Below, one piece after another: positions 1-7,836 of a stretch of 64,000 bases of DNA; the stretch's first letter is position 1; each line of letters starts with the position of its first letter. The notes below the pieces were generated by a model. The model was not told where the DNA came from, ran no database searches, and saw nothing but the letters and a program-made list of their open reading frames with translations. The position numbers and the translations under genes were made by a program. This DNA is from Halomonas maura (GTDB lineage Bacteria; Pseudomonadota; Gammaproteobacteria; Pseudomonadales; Halomonadaceae), in the NCBI RefSeq assembly GCF_030409305.1, contig NZ_JAUFPQ010000017.1, positions 380,106 to 444,105 on the forward strand, in the 5' to 3' direction.

Positions 1-565
1 GCAGCACCTCGAGCCAGACCACCGGCATCCCCAGGGAGGCGGCGAACTCCGGGTCGAAGGTGACCAGCTTGAACTCCTTCCACAACGCCGCCACCAGCGC
101 CAGCGCCGCCAGCGTGATGCCGCCCATGATCCAGACGTCCGAACGCAGCGTGGCCGCCGCCTGGCCGAACAGGAAGGCGTCGAGACCGCCCTGGGCGGCG
201 TTGTTCAGGCCCTGGATGTGGGTCAGCAGCACCACGCCCAGGGCGAAGAAGACGCTCAGGGCGATGCCCAGGGCGGCATCGGTCTTGAGCCGGCTCATGC
301 GCGTCAACAGCAGCATCACCAGGGCGGCCAGGGCCCCGGTGACGAGTGCCCCGAGCAGGATGCTGCCCATGTGCCGGGTGCCGGCGATGATGAAGCCCAG
401 GCAGACGCCCGGCAGCGCGGCGTGGGACATGGTATCGCCGAGCAGGCTCTGCTGGCGGAGCACCGCGAAGCTGCCCAGCACCCCGCTGATCAGCCCCAGC
501 AGGGCCGCGCCGGCCACCACGTTCTGGAGGGTGTAGTCCTGCAGCAGGGAGAGGACTGCCGTCAT
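1..565 (-). CDS. Metal ABC transporter permease (TroC/ZnuB type), partial
   Basis: This is the N-terminal 188 residues of an integral membrane permease whose C-terminus lies beyond the window start. The translation begins [19 protein letters not shown] and shows alternating hydrophobic segments. The stretch [13 protein letters not shown] is typical of the ABC-3 permease family for manganese, zinc or iron, where it lies in a cytoplasmic loop. The ATG overlaps the stop of the upstream ATPase gene by ATGA, so the two are translationally coupled. The order binding protein, ATPase, permease is that of TroABC/MntABC operons. The metal cannot be settled from this fragment; manganese or zinc is most likely by family. 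Confidence 0.9.
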   Translation of the reverse strand, partial: MTAVLSLLQDYTLQNVVAGAALLGLISGVLGSFAVLRQQSLLGDTMSHAALPGVCLGFIIAGTRHMGSILLGALVTGALAALVMLLLTRMSRLKTDAALGIALSVFFALGVVLLTHIQGLNNAAQGGLDAFLFGQAAATLRSDVWIMGGITLAALALVAALWKEFKLVTFDPEFAASLGMPVVWLEVL

Positions 566-1344
566 GAGCCGGAGGCCTGGTTGGACAGGAAACCGGTCTC
601 GTCGAGCAGGGCGATCTGGCCCCCATAGGCCCGCTTGAGGTTCTCGGCGGTGTAGACCTCCGACACCGGCCCCTGGGCGATGACCCGCACGTTGAGGATC
701 AGCAGCCAGTCGAAGTAGCTGCGCACCGTCTGCAGGTCGTGATGCACCACGATCAGCGTCTTGCCGTCGTCGCGCAGGCGGCGAAGGATGTCGACGATGG
801 CCCGCTCGGTGGTGGCGTCGACCCCGGCCATGGGCTCGTCCAGGAAGTAGACGTCGGCCTGCTGGACCAGCGCCCGGGCCAGGAAGACCCGCTGCTGCTG
901 GCCGCCGGAGAGCTGGCTGATCTGGCGCCGGGCGAGGTCCGCCATGCCGACCTGCTCCAGGGCCGCCATGGCCTGGTCACGTTCTCGCCGCCCCGGGCGC
1001 TTGAGCCAGCCCAGCCGGCCGTAGAGCCCCATGGTGACCACATCCAGGGCGGTGGTGGGGAAGTCCCAATCGACGCTGGAACGCTGGGGCACGTAGCCCA
1101 CCCGCCGGCGTCGGGCCTTGTAGGGCAGGCCGAACAGCCGCACATGGCCGGCCACCGCCGGCACCAGCCCCAGCACGCTCTTGACCAGGGTGCTCTTGCC
1201 GGCGCCGTTGGGACCGACGATGCCCGCCATCACCCCGGGCGGCACGTCGAAGTCGATATCCCACAGCACCGGCTTGCTCTGGTAGCTGACGGTCAGGTCC
1301 TCGACGTGCAGGGCGAGGTCCGGTTCATGCAGCGACAGGGTCAT
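562..1344 (-). CDS. Metal ABC transporter ATP-binding protein (TroB/ZnuC type)
   Basis: Cytoplasmic ATPase of 260 residues that powers metal-ion import with the permease encoded just downstream. All nucleotide-binding motifs are intact: Walker [10 protein letters not shown] at residues 44-52, signature LSGGQ at 145-149, Walker B VYFLDEP at 165-171, and the switch histidine near 201-202. The segment [12 protein letters not shown] after Walker A is characteristic of the Mn/Zn/Fe chelate-type (TroB/SitB/ZnuC) subfamily. The gene starts 42 bp after the binding-protein gene and overlaps the permease start by 4 bp, so the three form one operon. Substrate choice between Mn, Zn and Fe is inferred only from the family. 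Confidence 0.95.
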   Translation of the reverse strand: MTLSLHEPDLALHVEDLTVSYQSKPVLWDIDFDVPPGVMAGIVGPNGAGKSTLVKSVLGLVPAVAGHVRLFGLPYKARRRRVGYVPQRSSVDWDFPTTALDVVTMGLYGRLGWLKRPGRRERDQAMAALEQVGMADLARRQISQLSGGQQQRVFLARALVQQADVYFLDEPMAGVDATTERAIVDILRRLRDDGKTLIVVHHDLQTVRSYFDWLLILNVRVIAQGPVSEVYTAENLKRAYGGQIALLDETGFLSNQASGS

Positions 1345-1386
1345 GGTGTGCTTCCCGTGCTCGGCGGGCCCAGGGCCCGGGGTGAA

Positions 1387-2367
1387 TCATGGCATGGGCA
1401 CGTCCCAGCGCTCGGCCCACTCACCCAGGGCCTCGGGCAGCGGCGCCGGGGTGCCGCCGAGCGCCTCGACGATGTGCCGGGTATTGGTGTAGAGCATGCC
1501 GATATAGGTGCCGTCGGCGGTGCCGGCCTCGCCCATGGCGTCGGAATACAGCTGGCCGCCGATCTCCACCTGCTGGCCCCGCCGGCGGGCGGCATCGATC
1601 ACCGCCTGGACGGTGCGCGGGTTGATCGTGCTCTCGATGAACACAGCCGGTACCTCACGCTCCACCACCACCTCGGTCATGGCGCGGATATCGGCCACGC
1701 CGGTCTCGGTCTCGGTGCTGATGCCCTGGATGCCGGCGACCTCGATGCCGTAGGCCCGGCCATAGTAGTTGAAGGCGTCGTGGGCGGTGACCAGGATGCG
1801 CTGGGCCTCGGGGATGGTGGCGATGCTGTCGCCGATCCAGGCGTGGAGCGCCTCGAGCTCGCGGCCATAGGCCTCGGCGTTGGCCTGGATCGCCGCCTCG
1901 CAGGCGGGGCGCGCCTCGCTGATCGCCTTGGCCAGGGTGGGAAGGGTCCTGGCCCACAGCGAGACGTCCATCCACAGGTGGGGGTCGATGCCGTAGACGT
2001 CCTGGACGCTGATCAGGTCGGTGGGCTCGATGGAAGACGGCGCCACCGCCAGCGTCGGCTTGATCTCGGCGAAGCGTCCCAGCACCTCGCCGAGCTGGCC
2101 CTCCAGGGAATAGCCCGAGTAGAGGATCATCTCGGCCTCCTGGAGGGTCGCCACATCCCGGGCACTGGCCTGGTAGAGATGGGGATCGACCCCCGGCCCC
2201 ATGATCGCCGTGACCGTGACGCAGTCGCCGCCGACCCGCCGGGCCACGTCGCCGATCATGCCGGTGGTGACCACCGTCTCCAGGGGCGCGGGCGGCTGGG
2301 CGCCGGCCTCGCCGACCGCCAGCCACAGCGGCACCAGCATCCCCATCACCACCCGCCGGACTCTCAT
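1387..2367 (-). CDS. Periplasmic metal-binding protein (TroA/ZnuA family)
   Basis: Solute-binding protein of 326 residues that captures a divalent metal in the periplasm. It has a Sec signal peptide of about 23 residues ending GEAGA, with no lipobox cysteine. Likely metal ligands are visible: His in GPGVDPHLY, His in GIDPHLWMD, His in TAHDAFNYYG, and Asp in LYSDAMGEAGT, in the order expected for family A-I (TroA, MntC, ZnuA). The GPGVDPHLY form resembles TroA/MntA more than ZnuA, and the long His-rich loop of ZnuA is absent, so manganese is slightly favoured. A GGAGGG ribosome site lies about 5 bp before the ATG. First gene of the operon. Confidence 0.93.
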   Translation of the reverse strand: MRVRRVVMGMLVPLWLAVGEAGAQPPAPLETVVTTGMIGDVARRVGGDCVTVTAIMGPGVDPHLYQASARDVATLQEAEMILYSGYSLEGQLGEVLGRFAEIKPTLAVAPSSIEPTDLISVQDVYGIDPHLWMDVSLWARTLPTLAKAISEARPACEAAIQANAEAYGRELEALHAWIGDSIATIPEAQRILVTAHDAFNYYGRAYGIEVAGIQGISTETETGVADIRAMTEVVVEREVPAVFIESTINPRTVQAVIDAARRRGQQVEIGGQLYSDAMGEAGTADGTYIGMLYTNTRHIVEALGGTPAPLPEALGEWAERWDVPMP

Positions 2368-2400
2368 CGCATCCCTCCGAACCCACGCATTGACGACGCA

Positions 2401-2430
2401 GGTATAGCATCCGCCGTGGCCCCGAGTAAA
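2401..2430 (-). promoter_or_regulatory. Candidate promoter of the metal ABC operon
   Basis: Read on the minus strand, TTTACT (2430-2425), an 18-bp spacer and TATACC (2406-2401) precede the binding-protein gene by about 34 bp. The match to a sigma-70 promoter is moderate. I see no clear Fur, Zur or MntR box. Confidence 0.3.
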
Positions 2431-2548
2431 AGCGATCCATTTAACACTTCGTTACCGGACGGACTGAACCCCGGGCGCCGCTGAGGACACTAACGACTGC
2501 CTGGCCACCTCAGGCGTCATGAATGGATCCCCATGAAGGAGAGACAGG

Positions 2549-3109
2549 ATGACCCTCGACACACCGCTTAGCCGCACCCTGATCAGCGCGCTGATCGCCG
2601 GCGGCATGGCCGTCACCGCGACCGCCCAGGCCGAGACCCAGGGCCTGTACTCCGCCGACGAACTGCTCGACGCCGATGTCTACACCCAGGCCAATCCCGA
2701 CGTGGAGATCGGCGAGGTGGAGGACGTGCTGCTCGACAACGACATGCGCCTGCGCGCCCTGGTCATCGACACCGGCAACCTGCTCGACATGGGCCAGAAG
2801 CAATACGTCATCGAGACCGGCCACTTCACCGTGGAGACCCACAACGGCAATAGTCTCGAGGCCATGGAGTACCGCGTTCACGTCGACCTCAGCGAGCAGG
2901 CCATCACCCAGCAGCCGGAATACACCGACAACTGGTGGAGCGAGGCCCGCCAGAACATGCAACAGGCCTGGAGCGAGACCAAGCAAGGCGCCGCCAGTGC
3001 CTGGGACACCACCCAGCAAGGCGCCTCACAGGCCCTGGACCGGATCGGCAACGCCCTGAAGGCGGCCGGCGAGAGGACCCAGAAAGCGGCAGAGGACACC
3101 ACCCAGTAA
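2549..3109 (+). CDS. Secreted PRC-barrel domain protein
   Basis: Predicted periplasmic protein of 186 residues with a signal peptide ending TAQA near residue 28. Residues 35-115 have the character of a PRC-barrel: a segment around VEIGEVEDVLLDNDMRLRAL followed by a hydrophobic strand. The C-terminal third, from about residue 125, is Gln/Ala-rich and helical, with repeats such as QGAASAWDTTQQGASQA that could form a coiled coil or an extended periplasmic helix. An AAGGAG ribosome site precedes the ATG. It is a single gene, divergent from the metal transporter and converging on proX. Function is unknown; the architecture is common in halophilic and other proteobacteria and often linked to envelope stress, but that link is inference. 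Confidence 0.8.
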   Translation: MTLDTPLSRTLISALIAGGMAVTATAQAETQGLYSADELLDADVYTQANPDVEIGEVEDVLLDNDMRLRALVIDTGNLLDMGQKQYVIETGHFTVETHNGNSLEAMEYRVHVDLSEQAITQQPEYTDNWWSEARQNMQQAWSETKQGAASAWDTTQQGASQALDRIGNALKAAGERTQKAAEDTTQ

Positions 3110-3143
3110 CGCCGCCCTTACGGCCACCTCACTCGAGCGTCCT

Positions 3144-3167
3144 CGCCGGGCCGATTTCGGCCCGGCG
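3144..3167. terminator. Hairpin between convergent genes
   Basis: A perfect 9-bp stem, CGCCGGGCC with GGCCCGGCG around the loop GATTTC, lies between the PRC-barrel gene and proX, which converge. No strong T-run follows on either strand, so it may be a weak bidirectional terminator. Confidence 0.5.
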
Positions 3168-3189
3168 GGACGTGTGGGGCAGCTGGCGA

Positions 3190-4245
3190 CTACTCGCCTT
3201 GCGCCATCGCGGCCTCCCGGGCCTGGGTCAGCCAGGCATTCACCTCGTCGCGATGGCCCATGATCCACTCGTCGGCATGCCGCCGGATGTCGTCCTCGCT
3301 GTCCTCGCCGTCGAACATCCTGGCGTTCTGGGCGAAGATCGCCTCGATGGGAATCCGTGCTACCTCGAAGAGTTTGGCCGCCGACGGATTGTTCGCGGCG
3401 AACTCGCTGTTGACCACCGGGCGGATATCGTTGGCCGGCCAGCCCAGGTTGCAGGGATCCTCCACGCAGCCCTCGAGGCCCTCGACCACCGTCGCGTCCT
3501 CGAAGGCCTGCTGGTCCTCCGGCAGGCTGGCCTCCTCCACGGTGATCCACACCACGTCCTGGCCCGGCTTGAGCAGCCCCACCGTCCAGTTGGGGGTCCA
3601 GGTATAGAAGAAGATCGAGCCGCCATCCTGGTAGCGCCCCAGGGCATCGGCCATGGAGGCGGAGTAGCCGGCCTTGATCGGCTCGATATGGTCGGTGAGG
3701 CCATAGGCCTCGAGCTGATGGGCGATCACCAGTTCGCAGCCCCAGCCCGGCGGGCAGGCGACCATCTCCGCCTTGCCGTTGCCGTCGCTGTCGAACAGCG
3801 CCTTGATCTCGGGATCCTTGAAGTCCTCCAGGCTGGTGATGCCATGTGCCTCGGCGGTCTTCTTGTCGACCAGGTAGCCCTGCAGGGCGCCGCCCTGGGC
3901 GACGTAGCCGATCAGCTCGGCGCCCTGCTCGAAGGTGCTGCGGTAGGTGTTGTGCAACGGGAACCAGCCGTTGACCCAGAAGTCGACATCGCCCTGGGCC
4001 ACCGACTGGTAGAAGGGCGGGTTGTCGAGGGTGGTCGGGCGTTGCACGTCGTAGCCCAGTTCCTCGAGGAGCCGGCCGTAGACGGCGGCGGGAAACCAGC
4101 CGGTATCCCAGGTGGCCCGGGCCGGCGTCACCGTCACGCCCTCCCCGGGGGTGTCCTGGGCGGCGACCAGCGCCGGCAGCACGGCCAGCGACAGGGCCAG
4201 ACCAACCCCTTTCAGCATACCCTTGGCACTCACGATCGGATGCAT
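3190..4245 (-). CDS. proX: Glycine betaine/proline ABC transporter binding protein
   Basis: Periplasmic osmolyte-binding protein of 351 residues, closely resembling E. coli ProX. It has a signal peptide ending ALVAA. Shared features include the CPPGWGCE segment with paired cysteines, FYTWTPNW, a DSDGNGKAEM stretch, and the C-terminal AAKLFEVARIPI and IFAQNARMFDGE. Tryptophans in these segments match the aromatic cage that binds the quaternary ammonium group in ProX. It is the last gene of the minus-strand proV-proW-proX operon, 52 bp after proW. In a halophile this supplies betaine uptake under salt stress. Glycine betaine is the likely ligand by homology; proline betaine is also possible. 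Confidence 0.95.
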   Translation of the reverse strand: MHPIVSAKGMLKGVGLALSLAVLPALVAAQDTPGEGVTVTPARATWDTGWFPAAVYGRLLEELGYDVQRPTTLDNPPFYQSVAQGDVDFWVNGWFPLHNTYRSTFEQGAELIGYVAQGGALQGYLVDKKTAEAHGITSLEDFKDPEIKALFDSDGNGKAEMVACPPGWGCELVIAHQLEAYGLTDHIEPIKAGYSASMADALGRYQDGGSIFFYTWTPNWTVGLLKPGQDVVWITVEEASLPEDQQAFEDATVVEGLEGCVEDPCNLGWPANDIRPVVNSEFAANNPSAAKLFEVARIPIEAIFAQNARMFDGEDSEDDIRRHADEWIMGHRDEVNAWLTQAREAAMAQGE

Positions 4246-4297
4246 GAGACGTCCTCCTGCATGAGGGACACGCGCGGTGCGCCGCGGCGCGTCCGGT

Positions 4298-5230
4298 TCA
4301 CGACGAGTCGCTGCCTCCCTGCCTCCCCTTCCCGAGTCCCTTGAACAGCCCCTTGAAGGTCCGTTTCTCGCCCGTGGCGGTGACCTGGCCGCCCTCCCCC
4401 AGCGCCTGGGTGACGCGGTCGAGCAGGATCGCCAGCAGCACGATGCCGATTCCGCCCAGCGAGGCCCGCCCGATGTCCAGGCGGCCCAGCCCGGTGAACA
4501 CCGTCAGGCCCAACCCGCCCGCCCCGATCAGGGCGGCGATCACCACCATCGACAGCGACAGCATCAGGGTCTGGTTGAGGCCGGCCATGATGGTGCGCAG
4601 GGCCAGCGGGATCTGGATCTCGAACAGCAGCTGGCGACGCGTGGCGCCGAAGGCGAGCCCGGCCTCCACCAGTTCGGCCTGGACCTGGCGAATGCCCAGG
4701 TTGGTCAGGCGGATCATCGGCGGCAGCGCGAAGATGATGGTGGCGATGACCCCCGGCACGATGCCCACGCCGAACAGCATGACGATGGGCACCAGGTACA
4801 CGAAGGGCGGGATGGTCTGCATGATGTCGAGCACCGGCCGGAGCAGGCCGGCGAAGCGGTCGCTGCGCGCGGCGAGGATGCCCAGCGGCACGCCGACGAT
4901 CACGCAGAAGGCCACGGCGGTGATGATCATCGACAGGGTGACCATGGTCTCCCGCCAGATCCCCAGCAGGTCGAGGAACAGCACCGCCGACAGCGCGAAG
5001 ATGGCGATCCGGTTCCCCGCCACCCGCCAGGCGATCAGCGGCACCACCACCACGAACACCGGAAACGGCAGCCACAGCAGCGTCGCCTCGAGTCCGTCGA
5101 GGACCCGGTCGATGGGCCATTCCAGGGCCTGGAAGGCCGGACGGAAGTTGGGCACCAGCCACTGCTTGACGACGACCTCGATCCAGTCGTCCAGCGGCAG
5201 GGTATAGAAGTCGGAGAGACGGTCGGCCAT
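4298..5230 (-). CDS. proW: Glycine betaine/proline ABC transporter permease
   Basis: Inner-membrane permease of 310 residues with a hydrophilic N-terminal segment followed by at least five membrane helices. The BPD-type coupling loop is clear: ELVEAGLAFGATRRQLLFEIQIP, with the EA...G pattern. I place the start at the ATG encoding MADRLSDF. An in-frame GTG six bases upstream overlaps the proV stop (GTGA) and is an alternative giving 312 residues. The C-terminus carries a Lys/Gly-rich tail of about 35 residues (KRTFKGLFKGLGKG) that is unusual for ProW and may be cytoplasmic. It works with the ProV ATPase and ProX encoded on either side. Confidence 0.94.
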   Translation of the reverse strand: MADRLSDFYTLPLDDWIEVVVKQWLVPNFRPAFQALEWPIDRVLDGLEATLLWLPFPVFVVVVPLIAWRVAGNRIAIFALSAVLFLDLLGIWRETMVTLSMIITAVAFCVIVGVPLGILAARSDRFAGLLRPVLDIMQTIPPFVYLVPIVMLFGVGIVPGVIATIIFALPPMIRLTNLGIRQVQAELVEAGLAFGATRRQLLFEIQIPLALRTIMAGLNQTLMLSLSMVVIAALIGAGGLGLTVFTGLGRLDIGRASLGGIGIVLLAILLDRVTQALGEGGQVTATGEKRTFKGLFKGLGKGRQGGSDSS

Positions 5231-5232
5231 GA

Positions 5233-6492
5233 TCACGCCTGCCGCGTCGGGCTCGGGGCGCGCGCCACGGCGGGAGACGTCGGCGCATCCCCCGCCGCGC
5301 TCCCGGCGTCGCCACCGGCCAGCAGGGCGAACACCTGCAACGGGTCGATCACCCCCTGCAGCCTGCCCTCCGGATCGAGCACCGCGATGGGCTGCCCCCG
5401 GGCACAGGCGCCGTAGAGCTCGATCAGCTCCTGGTCGGCCCGGACCCGGGGAAAGTCCCGGTCGAGCGCATCGTCGAGTCCGCCGCTGCCGACCGCCGCC
5501 AGGGTCGCGCAGGCCAGCAGTCCCAGCGGTCGGCCGGCCTCGTCGAGCCGGTAGAGGGCCACGACGTCCGGCGCCGCACAGCGCCGGCGGGCCGCCTCCA
5601 GGTCCTCGCCGGGCGACAGCACCGTCGCCTCGCGGCTCAGCCGGCCGGCGCGGAAGACGCGACCGCGATCGACGTCCCGGGTGAAGGCGGCGACATAGTC
5701 GTCGGCGGGCCGGGCGACGATCTCCTCCGGGGTGCCGACCTGGACGAAGCGACCATCCTTCATGATGGCGATCCGATCACCGATGCGCAGGGCCTCGTGG
5801 AGGTCGTGGGTGATGAAGATGATGGTCATGTGCAACTGCGCCTGGAGGGCCAGCAACTCGTCCTGCATGTCACGGCGAATCAGCGGGTCCAGGGCGCCGA
5901 AGGGCTCGTCCATCAGCATGATCTCGGGGTCGACGGCCAAGCCCCGGGCCAGCCCCACCCGTTGCTGCATGCCGCCGCTCAGGGTGGCCGGCGGGACGTC
6001 GGCGTAGGCCTCCAGCCCGACCTGGGCCAGGGCCCGCAGCGCCTTGTCGCGGCGTTCGTCGGCCGCCATGCCGCGGACCTTGAGCCCGAATTCGACGTTC
6101 TCGACGACGGTCTTGTGGGGAAACAGCGCGAAGTGCTGGAAGACCATGGACAGCTTGTGGGCCCGTAGCCGGCGCAGGGCCTCGGCGTCCATGGCGATGA
6201 CGTCCTCGCCACCGAGTCGGATGCGGCCCTGGGTCGGCTCGATCAGCCGGTTGAGACAGCGAATCAGGGTCGACTTGCCGGACCCGGACAGGCCCATGAC
6301 GACGAAGATCTCGCCCGGATCGACGCCGAAGGAGACGTCGGCGACGGCGGCCACCGAGTGGGTGTCGGCATAGATGCGATCCTTGGCCTGGCCGGCCTGC
6401 ACCCGACGGATGGTCTCCTCGGGGTCCGCGCCGAAGACCTTGAACAGGTGCTCCACGCTGACCTTCTGATGTGATGCGATACCGGCGTTCAC
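5233..6492 (-). CDS. proV: Glycine betaine/proline ABC transporter ATPase
   Basis: ATP-binding subunit of 419 residues. Walker A GLSGSGKST is at 67-75, signature LSGGM at 171-175 and Walker B LMDEP at 193-197, followed by a regulatory C-terminal region of about 160 residues in the place of the tandem CBS domains that sense ionic strength in ProV/OpuAA. The CBS part is divergent and ends in a low-complexity Ala/Pro tail. The start is a GTG with an AAGGGGGTGG ribosome site directly upstream. It is the first gene of the operon, divergent from the DUF1656 gene across 256 bp. It differs clearly in sequence from the second ProV in this window, so the two operons are not a recent duplication. Confidence 0.94.
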   Translation of the reverse strand: MNAGIASHQKVSVEHLFKVFGADPEETIRRVQAGQAKDRIYADTHSVAAVADVSFGVDPGEIFVVMGLSGSGKSTLIRCLNRLIEPTQGRIRLGGEDVIAMDAEALRRLRAHKLSMVFQHFALFPHKTVVENVEFGLKVRGMAADERRDKALRALAQVGLEAYADVPPATLSGGMQQRVGLARGLAVDPEIMLMDEPFGALDPLIRRDMQDELLALQAQLHMTIIFITHDLHEALRIGDRIAIMKDGRFVQVGTPEEIVARPADDYVAAFTRDVDRGRVFRAGRLSREATVLSPGEDLEAARRRCAAPDVVALYRLDEAGRPLGLLACATLAAVGSGGLDDALDRDFPRVRADQELIELYGACARGQPIAVLDPEGRLQGVIDPLQVFALLAGGDAGSAAGDAPTSPAVARAPSPTRQA

Positions 6493-6748
6493 GCCACCCC
6501 CTTCGCGCGCAAGGCGAACGGAGGCTCGACGCCGCTTCGGGCGGTCGGCTTCCTGCCGACAAGTTCGCAGGAAGGTAGCGCCGAGCGGCGAACGCCCGGA
6601 CGCAGACCTGGCCCCATGTCATCATGGCGATACAGGGCCCGTATACCGAAATCTAGGAAGGCGCCCGGCGAGCGTCAAGACGCCGGCCCGTGCCGGCCGC
6701 GCTGGGGCCTGTTAAGATAGCGTCCTAACCATCTCGCCGGGAGCGGAC

Positions 6749-6967
6749 ATGGGACTCCGGGAAATCGCCATCGGCGGCCTCTATCTGTCGCCGCTGCTGC
6801 TGTATGCCCTGCTCGGGCTGGTCGCCGCGCTGCTGGTGCGTGCCCTGCTCCACCGCCTGCTGGGCCCGACGCGGCTGTGGTTCGAGGCCTGGTTCGACAG
6901 CGCCCTGTTCGTGCTCTGCACCGCCGCCGTGGCCTTGCTGTCGTCATCCTCCGCCGGAGTCGCCTAA
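6749..6967 (+). CDS. DUF1656 small membrane protein (AaeX-like)
   Basis: Membrane protein of 72 residues with two predicted helices (about 10-33 and 47-65) and the EIAIGGLYLSPLL segment typical of DUF1656. Proteins of this family are encoded directly before HlyD and FUSC partners, as AaeX is with AaeA and AaeB, the aromatic-acid efflux system of E. coli. The next gene follows after two bases. Its biochemical role is not known; it is assumed to assist the pump. The gene is often missed because of its size. Confidence 0.85.
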   Translation: MGLREIAIGGLYLSPLLLYALLGLVAALLVRALLHRLLGPTRLWFEAWFDSALFVLCTAAVALLSSSSAGVA

Positions 6968-6969
6968 CC

Positions 6970-7830
6970 ATGCACACCCTGCTACGCAGTCTCGTGACCC
7001 TGGTCATCGTGGCCCTGGCCATCGCCGCCGGGCTGTGGCTGTGGCACTACTATCTCTACACCCCCTGGACGCGGGACGGCCGGGTCAGGGCCGATATCGT
7101 CACCATGGCACCCGACGTCTCGGGCCGGGTCGTGTCGCTGGCGGTCACGGACAACCAGCGGGTCGCCGTGGGCGAGCCGCTGTTCCGGCTCGACCCGGCA
7201 CGCTACCAGGCGGCGGTGGACAAGGCCGAGGCGGTGGTCGCGCAGCGCCAGGCCGAGCTCGAGCTGCGCCAGCACGAGGCCTCGCGCCGCAACCGCCTGA
7301 GCCGCCAGGCGATCAGCGCCGAGACCCGGGAGACCTCGCACATCGACAGCCGCGTGGCCGCCGCCGCCCTGGCCCAGGCCCGCAGCGAGCTGGCGACGGC
7401 CCGCCTCGACCTGGCGCGGACCACCCTCAGGGCCCCGGCCGCGGGACACGTGCTCAACCTCCAGCTGGCCGAGGGCAACTACGTCAACGCCGGCACCCCG
7501 GTGATGGCGCTGGTCAAGGCGGACTCCTTCTATGTCACCGGCTATTTCGAGGAAACCAAGATCGAGCGGATCGCCGTGGGCGACCCGGCGCGGGTGACCC
7601 TGATGAGCGGCAATATCACCCTCGACGGCCACGTCGAGAGCCTCGGCCGCGGCATCGCCGACCCCAACACCGCCGCCAACGCCCAGCTGCTGCCCCGGGT
7701 CGAGCCCTCCTTCAGCTGGGTGCGCCTGGCCCAGCGCATCCCGGTGCGCATCGCCCTCGACGAGATCCCCGAGGGGACGGTGCTGAGCGCCGGCATGACG
7801 GCCTCCGTGCACATCGAGCCGACGGAGTAA
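6970..7830 (+). CDS. HlyD-family periplasmic adaptor (AaeA-like)
   Basis: Membrane-fusion protein of 286 residues anchored by one N-terminal helix (about 5-27), followed by YLYTPWTRDGRVRADI, a signature of the AaeA/EmrA-like adaptors that pair with FUSC pumps. A biotinyl-lipoyl half-motif (VSGRVVSLAVTDNQRVAVGE) precedes a short coiled coil (about 80-135) and a second half-motif (APAAGHVLNLQLAEGNYV). I chose the ATG two bases after the upstream stop because homology begins there; an upstream in-frame extension would overlap the DUF1656 gene by about 90 bp. With its neighbours it should form an efflux pump for aromatic acids or other weak organic acids. The substrate is inferred. Confidence 0.92.
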   Translation: MHTLLRSLVTLVIVALAIAAGLWLWHYYLYTPWTRDGRVRADIVTMAPDVSGRVVSLAVTDNQRVAVGEPLFRLDPARYQAAVDKAEAVVAQRQAELELRQHEASRRNRLSRQAISAETRETSHIDSRVAAAALAQARSELATARLDLARTTLRAPAAGHVLNLQLAEGNYVNAGTPVMALVKADSFYVTGYFEETKIERIAVGDPARVTLMSGNITLDGHVESLGRGIADPNTAANAQLLPRVEPSFSWVRLAQRIPVRIALDEIPEGTVLSAGMTASVHIEPTE

Positions 7831-7836
7831 CCGCGC